Assembly (NCBI RefSeq): GCF_002078505.1
Contig: NZ_LUAV01000035.1
Span: 248,001 to 312,000, forward strand
DNA from: Ensifer aridi
Lineage (GTDB): Bacteria; Pseudomonadota; Alphaproteobacteria; Rhizobiales; Rhizobiaceae
Direction: 5' to 3'
DNA: 64,000 nucleotides
The notes under the pieces were generated by a model. That model was not told the DNA's origin. It did no database searches and worked only from the letters and a program-made list of their open reading frames with translations. Both the position numbers and the translations under genes were made by a program. Positions 42,655-51,979 of the stretch are shown one piece after another. How positions within the stretch are numbered: the first letter of the stretch is position 1; the number at the start of each line of letters is the position of its first letter.

Positions 42655-44169
42655 TCAGTTCTTTACCGTGTCTTCCAGGAAAAACCGGCCAAGCGGATTC
42701 TGGTAGAAGTTCTCGATGTTCTTGCGCGAAACGTTCAGGTAGGGGCTGTAGTAGAGGTCGACCCAGTGGACATCGTCCTTCGCCGTCTTCTGGATGTCGA
42801 CGTACATGGCCTCACGCTTCGCCGGATCAAGCTCCAGACGCGCTGCGGCGACAAGTTGCTTCACCTTGTCGCTGTTGTAGCGGGTCATGTAGTTCATATT
42901 GGTGTCGTGGCCGAGCACGAAGGTGGTCTTCTGGTCTGGATCGAGGATGTCGTTCGTCCAGTACATGACCGAAATATCGTAGTCGCCGGCGACCAGCATG
43001 TCCCAGCTTTGACTCGGGTCGACCTTCTGCAGATTGACCGTGACGCCTGCCTTGGCAAACTGCTGCTGCAGCTGCACCGCGATCTGCTCATCCACCTCGT
43101 TGCCGGCGTTTACGATATAGTTGAGCGTCAGGTCCGATGCTCCGGCCTCGGCCAGCATCGCCTTGGCCTTCTCCGGATCGTAAGGATACTGGTAGTTGGC
43201 GTCGTGGTGATAGAGCGAGCCCTTTGGAATGTAGGAATTTGCGACCGTGCCGATGCCGAACGTGACCGTGTCGACGATCGCTTTCTTGTCTATCGCCATG
43301 TCCAGTGCCTGGCGCACTTCCTTCTTGGCAAGCATCCCGTGCTCATGGTTGATGAGCAGATGGTCCTCGCGGGTCGAGGTGTCAATGTGAACCGTGAGGT
43401 TCGGGTCCTTCTTCAGTTCCTCGACGCGCGAGAACGGAACGAAAATCGCTGCGTCGAGTTGGCCGGCCTGGACGTTCAGCATGCGAGTGTTGTCGTCCGG
43501 AACCGAAATCCACTCGACGCCGTCTAGTTTCACACGGTCGGCCTGCCAGAAGTTCGGATTCTTTTCGAGGATTACCCGGTCGCCGCGCCGCCACTCCTTG
43601 ACGGTGAACGCGCCGGATGATGCCGTTGGCAGCTCGGCGAAGGCGTCCTCGCCAGCCTCGACGGCCTTCTTGGAAAGCACCGAGACGTTCGGAAGGGCAA
43701 GCGTCGACAGGAACGGCGCGGAGGGCGTCTTCAGCTTGACGACCAGCGTCTTCGGATCGGCCGCCTCGGCGGTTTCGACGATCTTGTAGCTGTCGCTCCA
43801 GAGAGAGCCTTCGTGGTCGCGGATGCGCAGCAGGCTGAAGGCGGCATCTTCGGCAGTGATCGGCGAGCCGTCGGAGAACTTTGCGTCGCGGATCTTGAAC
43901 GTGTAGGTCAGGCCGTCGTCGGAAACGGTCCAGCTTTCGGCGAGGCCGGGCTCCAGCTTGGTGCCGGTCTTGTCAACGCGGACAAGCACCTCGAAGACGT
44001 TGGAAAACACCCAGTTGTCGACGTTCTGGGCCGACTTGATCGGATCGAATGTCGTCGAATCCTCGCGGCGGCCGATGGTGAGGATGCCGGCGGCTTCGGC
44101 ATAACTGGCACTGAGTATGAGGGCGGCTGCGAAAGCGGCGCGGCCGATGTTGTTCCATCTTTTGGTCAT
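42655..44169 (-). CDS. Peptide-type (family 5) ABC substrate-binding protein
   Basis: 504 residues with a signal peptide (MTKRWNNIGRAAFAAALILS...AEA). SBP family 5 features: PGLAESWTVSDDGLTYTFKI, FSDGSPITAEDAAFSLLRI and VRQALDMAIDKKAIVDTV. It binds a peptide or similar amide compound for the Dpp-like importer encoded upstream. Last gene of the minus operon headed by the iminopeptidase; its neighbourhood suggests a plant-derived peptide or amino-acid amide as ligand. Confidence 0.9.
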   Translation of the reverse strand: MTKRWNNIGRAAFAAALILSASYAEAAGILTIGRREDSTTFDPIKSAQNVDNWVFSNVFEVLVRVDKTGTKLEPGLAESWTVSDDGLTYTFKIRDAKFSDGSPITAEDAAFSLLRIRDHEGSLWSDSYKIVETAEAADPKTLVVKLKTPSAPFLSTLALPNVSVLSKKAVEAGEDAFAELPTASSGAFTVKEWRRGDRVILEKNPNFWQADRVKLDGVEWISVPDDNTRMLNVQAGQLDAAIFVPFSRVEELKKDPNLTVHIDTSTREDHLLINHEHGMLAKKEVRQALDMAIDKKAIVDTVTFGIGTVANSYIPKGSLYHHDANYQYPYDPEKAKAMLAEAGASDLTLNYIVNAGNEVDEQIAVQLQQQFAKAGVTVNLQKVDPSQSWDMLVAGDYDISVMYWTNDILDPDQKTTFVLGHDTNMNYMTRYNSDKVKQLVAAARLELDPAKREAMYVDIQKTAKDDVHWVDLYYSPYLNVSRKNIENFYQNPLGRFFLEDTVKN

Positions 44170-44187
44170 AGTTCGTTCCCTTCGTTA

Positions 44188-45891
44188 TTATGGCATGCGT
44201 TTGAAGGACTGGATCGGTTCGAGAGACGCGGCATCGGTATGGCCGAGCAACTGCCTGTCGGGATCAATGTCGGGGATCGCTGCGATCAACGCGGCGGTGT
44301 AGGGATGTTTCGGCCGGGAGAAGACGTCCTCGGAGCGGCCGTCCTCGACGATCTCTCCGCGATACATCACTACCGTGCGTTCGCACAGGTTGCGCACGAT
44401 CGCCAGGTCATGGGCGATGAAGATCAACGTCAGGTTAAGGTCGCGGGCGAGCTTGCGGAAGAGATCGATGATCTGCGCCTGGATCGTGACATCGAGTGCT
44501 GCGACGCATTCGTCCGCGATAATCAGCCTCGGATCGACGGCAAGCGCACGGGCGATGCCAGCCCTCTGACACTGCCCGCCGCTCATGCTGCGCGGCTTGC
44601 GGTTGACGAATTCGCGCTCCAGTCCGACAAGGTCCAGCAGCTCGTCGACGCGGGACGGAATGTCGGCCCTGGCGATCTTTTTCTGGACTTTCAGCACTTC
44701 AGCAAGGGTCTGGCCGATGGTCAGGCGCGGGTTCAGCGCATTGAACGGGTCTTGAAAGACCATGGCCGCCTCGCGCCGCAGCCTGGCGAGACCCGCATTC
44801 CTCTGCTGAAAAAGATCGATACCATCGAAGCTGACATGACCGGAAGAGATCGGTGTCAGGCCCAGCAGAGCACGGGCAAGCGTACTCTTGCCGCTGCCGG
44901 ATTCGCCGACGATGCCGACCGTTTCGCCGGGCATGATCTGCAGATTGACACCCGAGAGGGCGCCGACGGTTCGGGCGTTCTTTCCCCTGAAAAGGCTGCC
45001 GCCTGTCGGGTACCGCACATGCAAATCGTCGATTTCCAGAAGCGGCCTTGTCGCTGCACGTGAGGGCGCAGGGGCACTGACGGCGGGGAGCGCCACGTCC
45101 GGCATCGATGGATGGCTGTGGATGAGGCGAACCGTATACGGGTCCTGCGGTGCGGACAGGATTGTCCGTTTCAGCCCCTGTTCCAGCAGCCTGCCGCCGC
45201 GCATCACGGCAATGCGGTCGCAGGTCTGCGCCACGACGCCGAGGTCATGGGTGATGAGGATGATCGACAGGCCGTGCCTATCGCGGATATCCATCAAGAG
45301 CTTCAGGATCTGCGCCTGGATCGTGACGTCGAGCGCGGTGGTCGGTTCGTCGGCTATGAGGATTTGCGGATTGCAGGAGAGCGCCACACCGATCATAGCC
45401 CGCTGACGCATGCCGCCGGAAAGCTCGTGCGGGTAGCTGTCGTACTGGCGGACGGGTTCAGGGAAACCGATCTGCGCCAGTATCTCGATCGCTGCCGCGC
45501 GCGCATCGCGGCCGTTGATGCCCTGATGATAGCGGATTCCCTCGAGGATCTGATCACCGATGCGCATGACCGGATCGAGATGGCTGGTCGGGTTCTGGAA
45601 GATCATGCCAATCTCGGCGCCGCGCACCTTTAGCATCTCGGCGTCGGTGACGGCAGTGAGGTCGCGCTCTTCGAAGAGAATGGTGCCGCCTTCGATCTTC
45701 AGCAAGGATGATGGCAGGAGGCGCACGAGCGAGCGGCAGAACAGGCTCTTGCCCGAGCCGCTTTCGCCGACGAGGCCGAGGATCTCGCCCTTGGCGAGGT
45801 CGAGTGAGACGCCCTGCAGCAGGGTGCGCGTTTCTCCCTGGAGATGCGCTTTTACGGTCAGGTCGCGGACCGACAGGACGGAGGCACTCAT
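44188..45891 (-). CDS. Peptide ABC importer, fused double ATPase (DppD-DppF type)
   Basis: 567 residues from ATG 45891 (ATGA overlap with the permease stop). Two complete cassettes: Walker A GESGSGKSL with ELSGGMRQRAMIGVALSC and ILIADEPTTALDV; then GESGSGKST with SMSGGQCQRAGIARALAV and LIIADECVAALDV. The second Walker B carries Cys in place of Pro (DEC for DEP). Both end with the oligopeptide-type motif (PQDPYTVRLI; PKHPYTAALI). Typical of the fused ATPases of peptide/opine-type importers. Confidence 0.92.
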   Translation of the reverse strand: MSASVLSVRDLTVKAHLQGETRTLLQGVSLDLAKGEILGLVGESGSGKSLFCRSLVRLLPSSLLKIEGGTILFEERDLTAVTDAEMLKVRGAEIGMIFQNPTSHLDPVMRIGDQILEGIRYHQGINGRDARAAAIEILAQIGFPEPVRQYDSYPHELSGGMRQRAMIGVALSCNPQILIADEPTTALDVTIQAQILKLLMDIRDRHGLSIILITHDLGVVAQTCDRIAVMRGGRLLEQGLKRTILSAPQDPYTVRLIHSHPSMPDVALPAVSAPAPSRAATRPLLEIDDLHVRYPTGGSLFRGKNARTVGALSGVNLQIMPGETVGIVGESGSGKSTLARALLGLTPISSGHVSFDGIDLFQQRNAGLARLRREAAMVFQDPFNALNPRLTIGQTLAEVLKVQKKIARADIPSRVDELLDLVGLEREFVNRKPRSMSGGQCQRAGIARALAVDPRLIIADECVAALDVTIQAQIIDLFRKLARDLNLTLIFIAHDLAIVRNLCERTVVMYRGEIVEDGRSEDVFSRPKHPYTAALIAAIPDIDPDRQLLGHTDAASLEPIQSFKRMP

Positions 45892-46739
45892 TCGTGCACT
45901 CCGAGTAGTTCGCCAAGCGCGTCGCCCAGCATGCTGAAGCCGAAGGCAAGGCAGACGATGGACAGGCCGGGAAATAGCGTGATCCACCAGGCCGTGGTGA
46001 TGAAGCTCTGGCCTTCCGCGACCATGACGCCCCATTCGGCGACCGGCGGCTGCACGCCAAGACCGAGGTAGCTGACGGCTGCCCCGCTCAGCAGCACCAG
46101 CACGGCATCCGACATGGCGAAGACGATTGAGCCGGCAATGGCATTGGGTAGCAAGTGCCGGAACATGATGCGGAAGCGGCCGAAACCGAGGCTGACGGCT
46201 GCAACGGCATAGTCGCTGTTCTTCAGGACCAGGATCTGTGCCCGGATCAACCGGGCATATGACACCCAGCCGACCAGCGCCATGGCAATGTAGAAGCTGC
46301 TGAGGCCCGGACCCAGAATGGCGATGATCGACAGCATCAGCACCAGGAACGGAAAGGCCAGGATGATGTCGATGAGGCGCATGAACAACGCGTCGACGAT
46401 GCCCCCGAAGAAGCCGGCGATGGTGCCGACTATCGTGCCTATCACGAAGGGGAAGACCACGCCGATCAGGGCGATCTGGAGGTCGATGCGAGTGCCCCAG
46501 ATGACGCGTGAGAGGAGATCGCGGCCGAAGTTGTCGGTGCCGAACGGATGCAGGAGCGATGGCGGCTGCAGGCGGGTTGCACCGTTCTGCAGGATCGGGT
46601 CATAGGGCGCAACGACGGGTGCGCCGATCGCCAGCAGCAGGAAAAACAGCAGGATGCCCGCGCCGATGACCAGGGGCAGCCGTTGGCTGAGGCGCAACCG
46701 CCAGCCGGCGGGCGACGAGGACACCGTGCCGGCGCTCAT
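45888..46739 (-). CDS. Peptide ABC importer permease (DppC type)
   Basis: 283 residues, about six membrane segments. HPFGTDNFGRDLLSRVIWGT and the loop AAVSLGFGRFRIMFRHLLPN are classic DppC/OppC features. ATGA-coupled at both ends. Confidence 0.92.
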   Translation of the reverse strand: MSAGTVSSSPAGWRLRLSQRLPLVIGAGILLFFLLLAIGAPVVAPYDPILQNGATRLQPPSLLHPFGTDNFGRDLLSRVIWGTRIDLQIALIGVVFPFVIGTIVGTIAGFFGGIVDALFMRLIDIILAFPFLVLMLSIIAILGPGLSSFYIAMALVGWVSYARLIRAQILVLKNSDYAVAAVSLGFGRFRIMFRHLLPNAIAGSIVFAMSDAVLVLLSGAAVSYLGLGVQPPVAEWGVMVAEGQSFITTAWWITLFPGLSIVCLAFGFSMLGDALGELLGVHE

Positions 46740-47674
46740 AGTTTCACCCTCGGATCGATGGCGACGGTGACGACGTCGGCGAGGAAGTTGACGAGCACCG
46801 TGGCGCAGGCAAACACCATGGCGACACCCTGCACGACCATGTAATCGCGCGAGAAGATGGCGCGCACGAGCAGCTGCCCCATGCCCGGCAGGGCAAAGAC
46901 GCTTTCGACCACGACCGTGCCGCCGATCAGCCAGCCGATATTGACCGCCAGAAGGTTGATGGTCGGCACCAGCGAATTCGGCACGACATGCCGCCAGAAG
47001 ACGATACGCTCAGGCATGCCGCGCGCTCGGGCGGCGGTCGCGACGTCTGACTTCAGGGCCTCTATCATTGCCGCGCGCAGGCTGCGGATCAGCACCGTGG
47101 AAAGGGAGAGGGCTACTGTCAGGCTCGGCAGAACCAGATGGACGAGCTTGTCGCCGAACGTCTCCCCGTAGCCGGACACCGGCAGCAGGTCGAGTTTGAC
47201 GCTGAAAAGGATCATCAGCATCAGGCCGAGCCAAAAGGGCGGGAAACCGATGCCGAATGTGGAAACAATGCGGACCACATGGTCGGGCGCCTTGCCGGAA
47301 TTGCGCGCGGCCAGCGCCGCCATGGGTACGGCGATGAGGACCGACAGGACGACGCTCGACAGGACGAGCGCTATGGTCGGCTCGATGCGGGTGGCGATGA
47401 GCTTCAGGACATCGATCTTGTAGAGGATCGACTTGCCCATCTCGCCATTGGCGAGATTCTTCACGAAATAGAAATATTGCTGCCACATCGCCTCGTCGAG
47501 GCCGTATTGAGCGCGGATCTTGGCGATGGCCGATGGCGTGGCGCGGGCGCCCAGGAGGTTGCGCGCCGGATCGCCGGGGATGAGCCGCACCAGAATGAAG
47601 GTGATGACGCTGATCCCGAAGATGACGGGCAGGAACTGCAAAGGTCGAGTGAGGACGAACCTATAGCGATGCAT
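46736..47674 (-). CDS. Peptide ABC importer permease (DppB type)
   Basis: 312 residues. FILVRLIPGDPARNLLGARA at the N-terminus and ARARGMPERIVFWRHVVPNS in the cytoplasmic loop define the DppB/OppB class. It starts 51 bp after the iminopeptidase stop and is probably in the same operon. Confidence 0.92.
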   Translation of the reverse strand: MHRYRFVLTRPLQFLPVIFGISVITFILVRLIPGDPARNLLGARATPSAIAKIRAQYGLDEAMWQQYFYFVKNLANGEMGKSILYKIDVLKLIATRIEPTIALVLSSVVLSVLIAVPMAALAARNSGKAPDHVVRIVSTFGIGFPPFWLGLMLMILFSVKLDLLPVSGYGETFGDKLVHLVLPSLTVALSLSTVLIRSLRAAMIEALKSDVATAARARGMPERIVFWRHVVPNSLVPTINLLAVNIGWLIGGTVVVESVFALPGMGQLLVRAIFSRDYMVVQGVAMVFACATVLVNFLADVVTVAIDPRVKL

Positions 47675-47725
47675 GGCGATGTCGCCGCCTCCGTCTTTTT
47701 CGGATGTCTCTCGCCATGTGTTGCA

Positions 47726-48616
47726 TCAGTTCGGCCCGTGCCGCGACAGGAAATCGATCAGAGCAGGATAATATTCCGCGGGGTTCTCGTAGAAAGGCAT
47801 GTGGCTCGCATTGGCGAAAACCCTGAGCTCGGCGTTCGGGATTGCGAGCTTCATCTTCAGGGCGCAGGCCGGCGTGAGCTCGTCGTGTTCTCCCGTGGTG
47901 ATCAGCGTCGGCACCTTTATGCCGGGAAGGTCGGGAATGCGGTTCCAGTCCTTGAGATTGCCGGTATAGAGAAACTCGTTCGGGCCCTGCATCGTGCCAT
48001 AGGGACCCATGTTCCAGTCGTCAAGCGACCGGCGTAAGGGCGCAGGCCATTCCGGCAGACGGCAGACATGGCGATGGTTCAGGATGGTGATGGCTGCCAT
48101 GTATTCGGGATGGTCGTATGTGCCCTGCGCCTCGTGCTTCTGCATCATGGCAACGGTCTCCGGCCCGAGTGCGGCGCGCAGCCGCTCAAGCTCGGTGACG
48201 AGGTGCGGCATGTCGGCGACCGTGTCCTCGAGGATCAGCGTCTGCAGATTTTCCGGGTATGTCAGAGCGTAATCGATCGCCAGCCAGCCACCCCAGGAAT
48301 GGCCGAGCATATGTAACCTGCCGAGCCCCAGTGCCTTGCGAACCGTTTCGGTCTCCTCGACATACCGGCCGATCGTCCAGAGCGAAGGATCGGTCGGGCG
48401 GTCGGAGGCGCCTGTGCCGAGCTGATCGAAGGCGACCACGCGATAGCCCTTGTCGATGAGACATGAATGGGCTTCGCGCAGATAGTCACAGGGTAATCCC
48501 GGACCGCCATTCAGGCAGAACAAGGTTTCCGGGCCTGCACCGAAGCTGTAGGCCATCACCTTGTAGCCATCGACCTCGATTTCATGTCGCGCCTCTGGCT
48601 CGATATCACGCCACAT
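47726..48616 (-). CDS. Proline iminopeptidase-family hydrolase (pip 1)
   Basis: 296 residues from ATG 48616; an in-frame TTG at 48631 lies upstream. Alpha/beta hydrolase of family S33: HGGPG-type oxyanion motif as LNGGPGLPCDYL, nucleophile MLGHSWGGWLA, Asp in TGEHDELTP, His in NASHMPFYEN. The family removes N-terminal proline or acts on amino-acid amides. It heads the peptide-importer operon and is divergent from the LuxR solo, the arrangement known for OryR/PipR-type loci where the pip gene is the regulator's target. Confidence 0.88.
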   Translation of the reverse strand: MWRDIEPEARHEIEVDGYKVMAYSFGAGPETLFCLNGGPGLPCDYLREAHSCLIDKGYRVVAFDQLGTGASDRPTDPSLWTIGRYVEETETVRKALGLGRLHMLGHSWGGWLAIDYALTYPENLQTLILEDTVADMPHLVTELERLRAALGPETVAMMQKHEAQGTYDHPEYMAAITILNHRHVCRLPEWPAPLRRSLDDWNMGPYGTMQGPNEFLYTGNLKDWNRIPDLPGIKVPTLITTGEHDELTPACALKMKLAIPNAELRVFANASHMPFYENPAEYYPALIDFLSRHGPN

Positions 48617-48641
48617 TGGCCGCCCCGGCAAAGAATCTGCT

Positions 48642-48658
48642 TGCTCAATAATTGAGCA
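48642..48658. promoter_or_regulatory. 17-bp perfect palindrome between pip 1 and the LuxR gene
   Basis: TGCTCAAT-A-ATTGAGCA, 8-bp arms. It lies 25 bp before the ATG of pip 1 and about 80 bp before the LuxR start. It is not a canonical lux box (no CTG...CAG ends), so either this LuxR subfamily uses a different site here or another regulator binds. Confidence 0.5.
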
Positions 48659-48740
48659 TGGCTAAATTTTTACCCGAAACGCCAGTCGGCGCCCAGCTAT
48701 AAGAAGTGATAGGTTCACCTGTGACCGGGGACCGGAGCCA

Positions 48741-49526
48741 ATGATGATCGATGAAATCGGGACGATCAGGAACCAGTTCACCGCGCACGAGACCCTGGAT
48801 GGCTGTGTCGACCAGGTCTTCGAGGCGATGAAATCGATCGGTTTCGAGGCGCTGATCTACGACTATACGCCGGTGCCCTGGGATCTCGATGGCACGATCA
48901 TGATCCCGTCGCTGCTGAAACTGCGCAACATTTCCGATGACATGCACGAATACTGGTTCGATCGCGGCTATTTCCGCATCGATCCCGTGCAGCAGGTGGC
49001 GCTGCGCACCTCTACGCCGTTTTTCTGGAACTATGACACCGATGCAGACACGCTGATCAGGCGCTTCATGAGCGATGATACGGCGCCTGTCGCCCGGTAT
49101 CTACGCGAACGGGACATGTCGACCGGCGTCACCGTTCCCGTCCACATGCCGCGCGGCGACTATGCGACGGTGACGGGCGTGCGTTTCGGCGCCAACCGGG
49201 AATTCGAGCGGCATGCGCTGCGCTACACAGCCGATTTCAACCTGCTCGCCCATGTGTTTCACGAGGCGGCCTATTCGCTGTTCGACGCGCGGGCCTTCAA
49301 CGTGGGCACTGCAAGGCTGACGGAACGGGAGCGTGAATGCCTTCGCTATTCCGCCGAAGGCCACTCTGCCAAGGAAATTTCCCGGATCATCCAACGCTCG
49401 GTTCCGACCGTCGTCATGCACCTTAACGCCGCGGCCAAGAAGCTCGGGGCCAAGAACCGTACCCAGGCGGTGGTGCGCGCCACGCATTACCGGCTGCTTG
49501 AAGAGCGCCCGTCCTATAAGTTGTGA
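48741..49526 (+). CDS. LuxR-family solo of the plant-compound-responsive (OryR/NesR/PipR) subfamily
   Basis: 261 residues. N-terminal autoinducer-binding domain (to about 170) and C-terminal LuxR HTH (LTERERECLRYSAEGHSAKE; VVMHLNAAAKKLGAKNRTQA). Counting from the invariant DP (81-82), the TraR-57 position is Met68 and the TraR-61 position is Trp72, instead of Trp and Tyr; the TraR-85 Trp is kept (Trp96). These two changes mark the subfamily that responds to plant compounds rather than acyl-homoserine lactones. No luxI-type synthase is nearby, and pip genes lie on both sides. GGAG precedes the ATG. Confidence 0.92.
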   Translation: MMIDEIGTIRNQFTAHETLDGCVDQVFEAMKSIGFEALIYDYTPVPWDLDGTIMIPSLLKLRNISDDMHEYWFDRGYFRIDPVQQVALRTSTPFFWNYDTDADTLIRRFMSDDTAPVARYLRERDMSTGVTVPVHMPRGDYATVTGVRFGANREFERHALRYTADFNLLAHVFHEAAYSLFDARAFNVGTARLTERERECLRYSAEGHSAKEISRIIQRSVPTVVMHLNAAAKKLGAKNRTQAVVRATHYRLLEERPSYKL

Positions 49527-49554
49527 TAGCTGCCGCGGCTTAAAACACCGCGTT

Positions 49555-50499
49555 ATGCTTCCTCCATCGTCAGACGTGGAGATGCATGTGGCCGCCATTG
49601 CTTCGAAGGAAGCCTTCCTGCCCTTTCGCGAATACCAGACCTGGTATCGCATCACCGGTTCGCTCGACAGCGGCAAGCTGCCGCTTGTCGTGGCCCACGG
49701 CGGGCCGGGCTGCACTCATGACTACGTGGATTCCTTTAAGGGGATCAACGAGATCGACGGCCGCGCCGTCATCCACTACGACCAACTCGGCAACGGCAAC
49801 TCCACGCGCCTTCCCGAAAAGGGGCCGGATTTCTGGACTCCGGCCCTGTTCCTCGAGGAACTCGATGCACTGCTGAAGCATCTCGGCATCCAGGATCGCT
49901 ATGCCTTCCTCGGACAGTCCTGGGGCGGCATGCTGGGTGCGGAACATGCGGTGCTGAAGCCGATAGGGCTGAAGGCGCTGGTCATCGCCAATTCGCCGGC
50001 CAATATGCGTACCTGGGTGGCGGAAGCCAATCGCCTGCGCGAGGAGCTGCCGCAGACGGTTCAAGAGAAGCTGCTCAGGCACGAGCAGGCGGGCACGATC
50101 ACCGATCCGGAATACATCACCGCCTCGCGTGTCTTCTACGACCGCCATGTCTGCCGCGTCACGCCGTGGCCGCCGGAAGTCGCGCGCACTTTTGCGATCA
50201 TGGACGAGGACAATACGGTCTATCGCAACATGAACGGCCCAACCGAGTTTCATGTGATCGGGACGATGAGGGACTGGACGATCGAGGATCGGCTGACGTT
50301 GATCGAGGCGCCGACCCTTTTGATCTCGGGCAAATACGACGAGGCCACGCCGCTCGTCGTCAAGCCGTATGTCGATCGCGTCAAGAACTGCGAATGGGTG
50401 CTGTTCGAGCATTCCAGCCACATGCCGCATGTGGAGGAGAGGTCCTTGTGTCTGGAAACGGTTTCCCGTTTTCTATCATCCCACGATACCGACGCTTGA
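49555..50499 (+). CDS. Proline iminopeptidase-family hydrolase (pip 2)
   Basis: 314 residues from ATG 49555; ATG 49582 is an alternative, and neither has an ideal ribosome site. S33 family: VVAHGGPGCTHDYV, nucleophile LGQSWGGMLG, Asp in SGKYDEATP, His in EHSSHMPHVEE. It starts 28 bp after the LuxR gene on the same strand, so the two are likely co-transcribed. Clearly divergent from pip 1, so the two probably differ in substrate. Confidence 0.88.
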   Translation: MLPPSSDVEMHVAAIASKEAFLPFREYQTWYRITGSLDSGKLPLVVAHGGPGCTHDYVDSFKGINEIDGRAVIHYDQLGNGNSTRLPEKGPDFWTPALFLEELDALLKHLGIQDRYAFLGQSWGGMLGAEHAVLKPIGLKALVIANSPANMRTWVAEANRLREELPQTVQEKLLRHEQAGTITDPEYITASRVFYDRHVCRVTPWPPEVARTFAIMDEDNTVYRNMNGPTEFHVIGTMRDWTIEDRLTLIEAPTLLISGKYDEATPLVVKPYVDRVKNCEWVLFEHSSHMPHVEERSLCLETVSRFLSSHDTDA

Positions 50500-50619
50500 T
50501 GCGGAGACGCGCCGTTTCATTTGGGCGCATCAGCTTCATTTTGACCCATCATAAGCTCAGTTGCTCTTGCGGCCGTCCGGATGGCTCCGGCCACTCATAC
50601 CGCTGCTTTGAATCATCGA

Positions 50620-50639
50620 ACGATTTACCCGTAAATCGT
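50620..50639. promoter_or_regulatory. 20-bp palindrome upstream of the Tim44-like gene
   Basis: ACGATTTAC-CC-GTAAATCGT, perfect 9-bp arms, 107 bp before the start of the Tim44-like gene and 120 bp after pip 2. Probable operator; regulator unknown. Confidence 0.5.
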
Positions 50640-50746
50640 GGTCATTTTCCCGAATTACACCGTTGCGCTCTTAAACTCCCGCGGCGCGCGCTCTATATGC
50701 GTCCGTGGGGCCGTTTGCGGCCGGGAGTGACAAGGGAATTGATGGA

Positions 50747-51757
50747 ATGCAGCGCTTCGGACGGGTTATGGCAATGGTGGCGGTTGGCCTCATGGTGATG
50801 TTGACGGTGGTCGATGTCGCCGAGGCGCGGCGGGCGGGCGGCGGTTTCGGGTCTCGCGGGAGCCGGACCTTTTCGACCCCGCCGGTGACCCGCACAGCTC
50901 CGGCTCCGGCCGCGCCGATCGACCGCACGATGACGCCGCGGCAGAATGCGCAGCCGTCCACCGCCACCAATCCGGCTGCGCAGAACCGGACGACCAGTCC
51001 GCGCCCGGGCTTTTTCAACGGGTTCGGTGGCTCCATGCTCGGCGGTCTGCTGATGGGCGGACTGATCGGCATGCTGCTCGGCCATGGCCTCGGCGGCGGC
51101 ATCGGTTTTCTCGGCCTGTTGCTGCAGCTCGGTGTCCTTTTCCTGGTAATTTCGTTGGCGATGCGATTTTTCGGCCGCAATCAGCGGCCGGCCTATTCGG
51201 CGCCGTCGGCATCCGCGCGATCTTCGGCGATGGCCTCGGGCACTCCCTCCTTCCGCATCCCGCGCATCGGTGAAGGAATGGGCGGGCTCAATGCCGGCAC
51301 GAGATCGGCCCCGCCGCAGTCGTCTTCTGCCCCGGGCGAGACCGACGAAATCGGCGTCGGCCAGCACGAGCTCGATCGTTTCGAGGCGATGCTGAAGGAG
51401 GTCCAGGCCGCCTATGGAGCAGAAGATTACGCGGCGCTGCGCCAGCTGACGACGCCGGAGGCCATGTCCTACCTCGCGGAAGAGCTGAGCGAGAACGCGA
51501 CCAAGGGGCTGAGGAACGAAGTGCGCGACGTGCATCTCGTCCAGGGCGACGTCGCCGAGGCATGGAAGGAGAATGGCACCGACTACGTGACTGTTGCTAT
51601 GCGCTATGAAAGCATCGACGTGATGCGCGATCGTGCAACCGGCCGTGTCATCAGCGGCGACCCCAACGAGCTCACTGAAGCGGTCGAGATCTGGACCTTC
51701 CTGCGCCGGCCCGGCACCGACTGGCAGGTCTCAGCCATTCAGGGCGTTGAGGCGTAG
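50747..51757 (+). CDS. Tim44-like domain membrane protein
   Basis: 336 residues from ATG 50747 (AAGGGA 9 nt upstream). Signal/anchor (MAMVAVGLMVMLTVVDVAEA), a Pro/Thr/Arg-rich linker, a glycine-rich hydrophobic segment (GGLLMGGLIGMLLGHGLGGG...LLQLGVLFLVISLAM), then a C-terminal Tim44/NTF2-like domain (ELDRFEAMLKEVQAAYGAED to RRPGTDWQVSAIQG). Such proteins are common in alphaproteobacteria; the mitochondrial Tim44 C-terminal domain binds membranes. The specific role here is unknown. Confidence 0.85.
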   Translation: MQRFGRVMAMVAVGLMVMLTVVDVAEARRAGGGFGSRGSRTFSTPPVTRTAPAPAAPIDRTMTPRQNAQPSTATNPAAQNRTTSPRPGFFNGFGGSMLGGLLMGGLIGMLLGHGLGGGIGFLGLLLQLGVLFLVISLAMRFFGRNQRPAYSAPSASARSSAMASGTPSFRIPRIGEGMGGLNAGTRSAPPQSSSAPGETDEIGVGQHELDRFEAMLKEVQAAYGAEDYAALRQLTTPEAMSYLAEELSENATKGLRNEVRDVHLVQGDVAEAWKENGTDYVTVAMRYESIDVMRDRATGRVISGDPNELTEAVEIWTFLRRPGTDWQVSAIQGVEA

Positions 51758-51979
51758 TGTCGGCGCAATCCCTCATTTGATTTTAAAAAGTGCAATCCGA
51801 ATCGTTTATTGACGGCGCTGGGCTTGCGGCTCTTTTCAAGTGAGCGGCGGCGCCGTAACCTTTTGAAACGAACGCAGTTCTTGCAGTGGTTCGACGCCTG
51901 AATTATGCGGCGGCAAGGGCCGGTTGATCATGGGTGGGAGCGGCGAAATGAAGACGTCCGGAAGACAGGAAACGGACCG

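Noticed and set aside
48707..48716. AGGTTCACCT as a lux box for the LuxR solo
   Set aside because: Arms of only 4 bp in inverted order relative to a lux box, and too close to the LuxR start; not distinguishable from chance.
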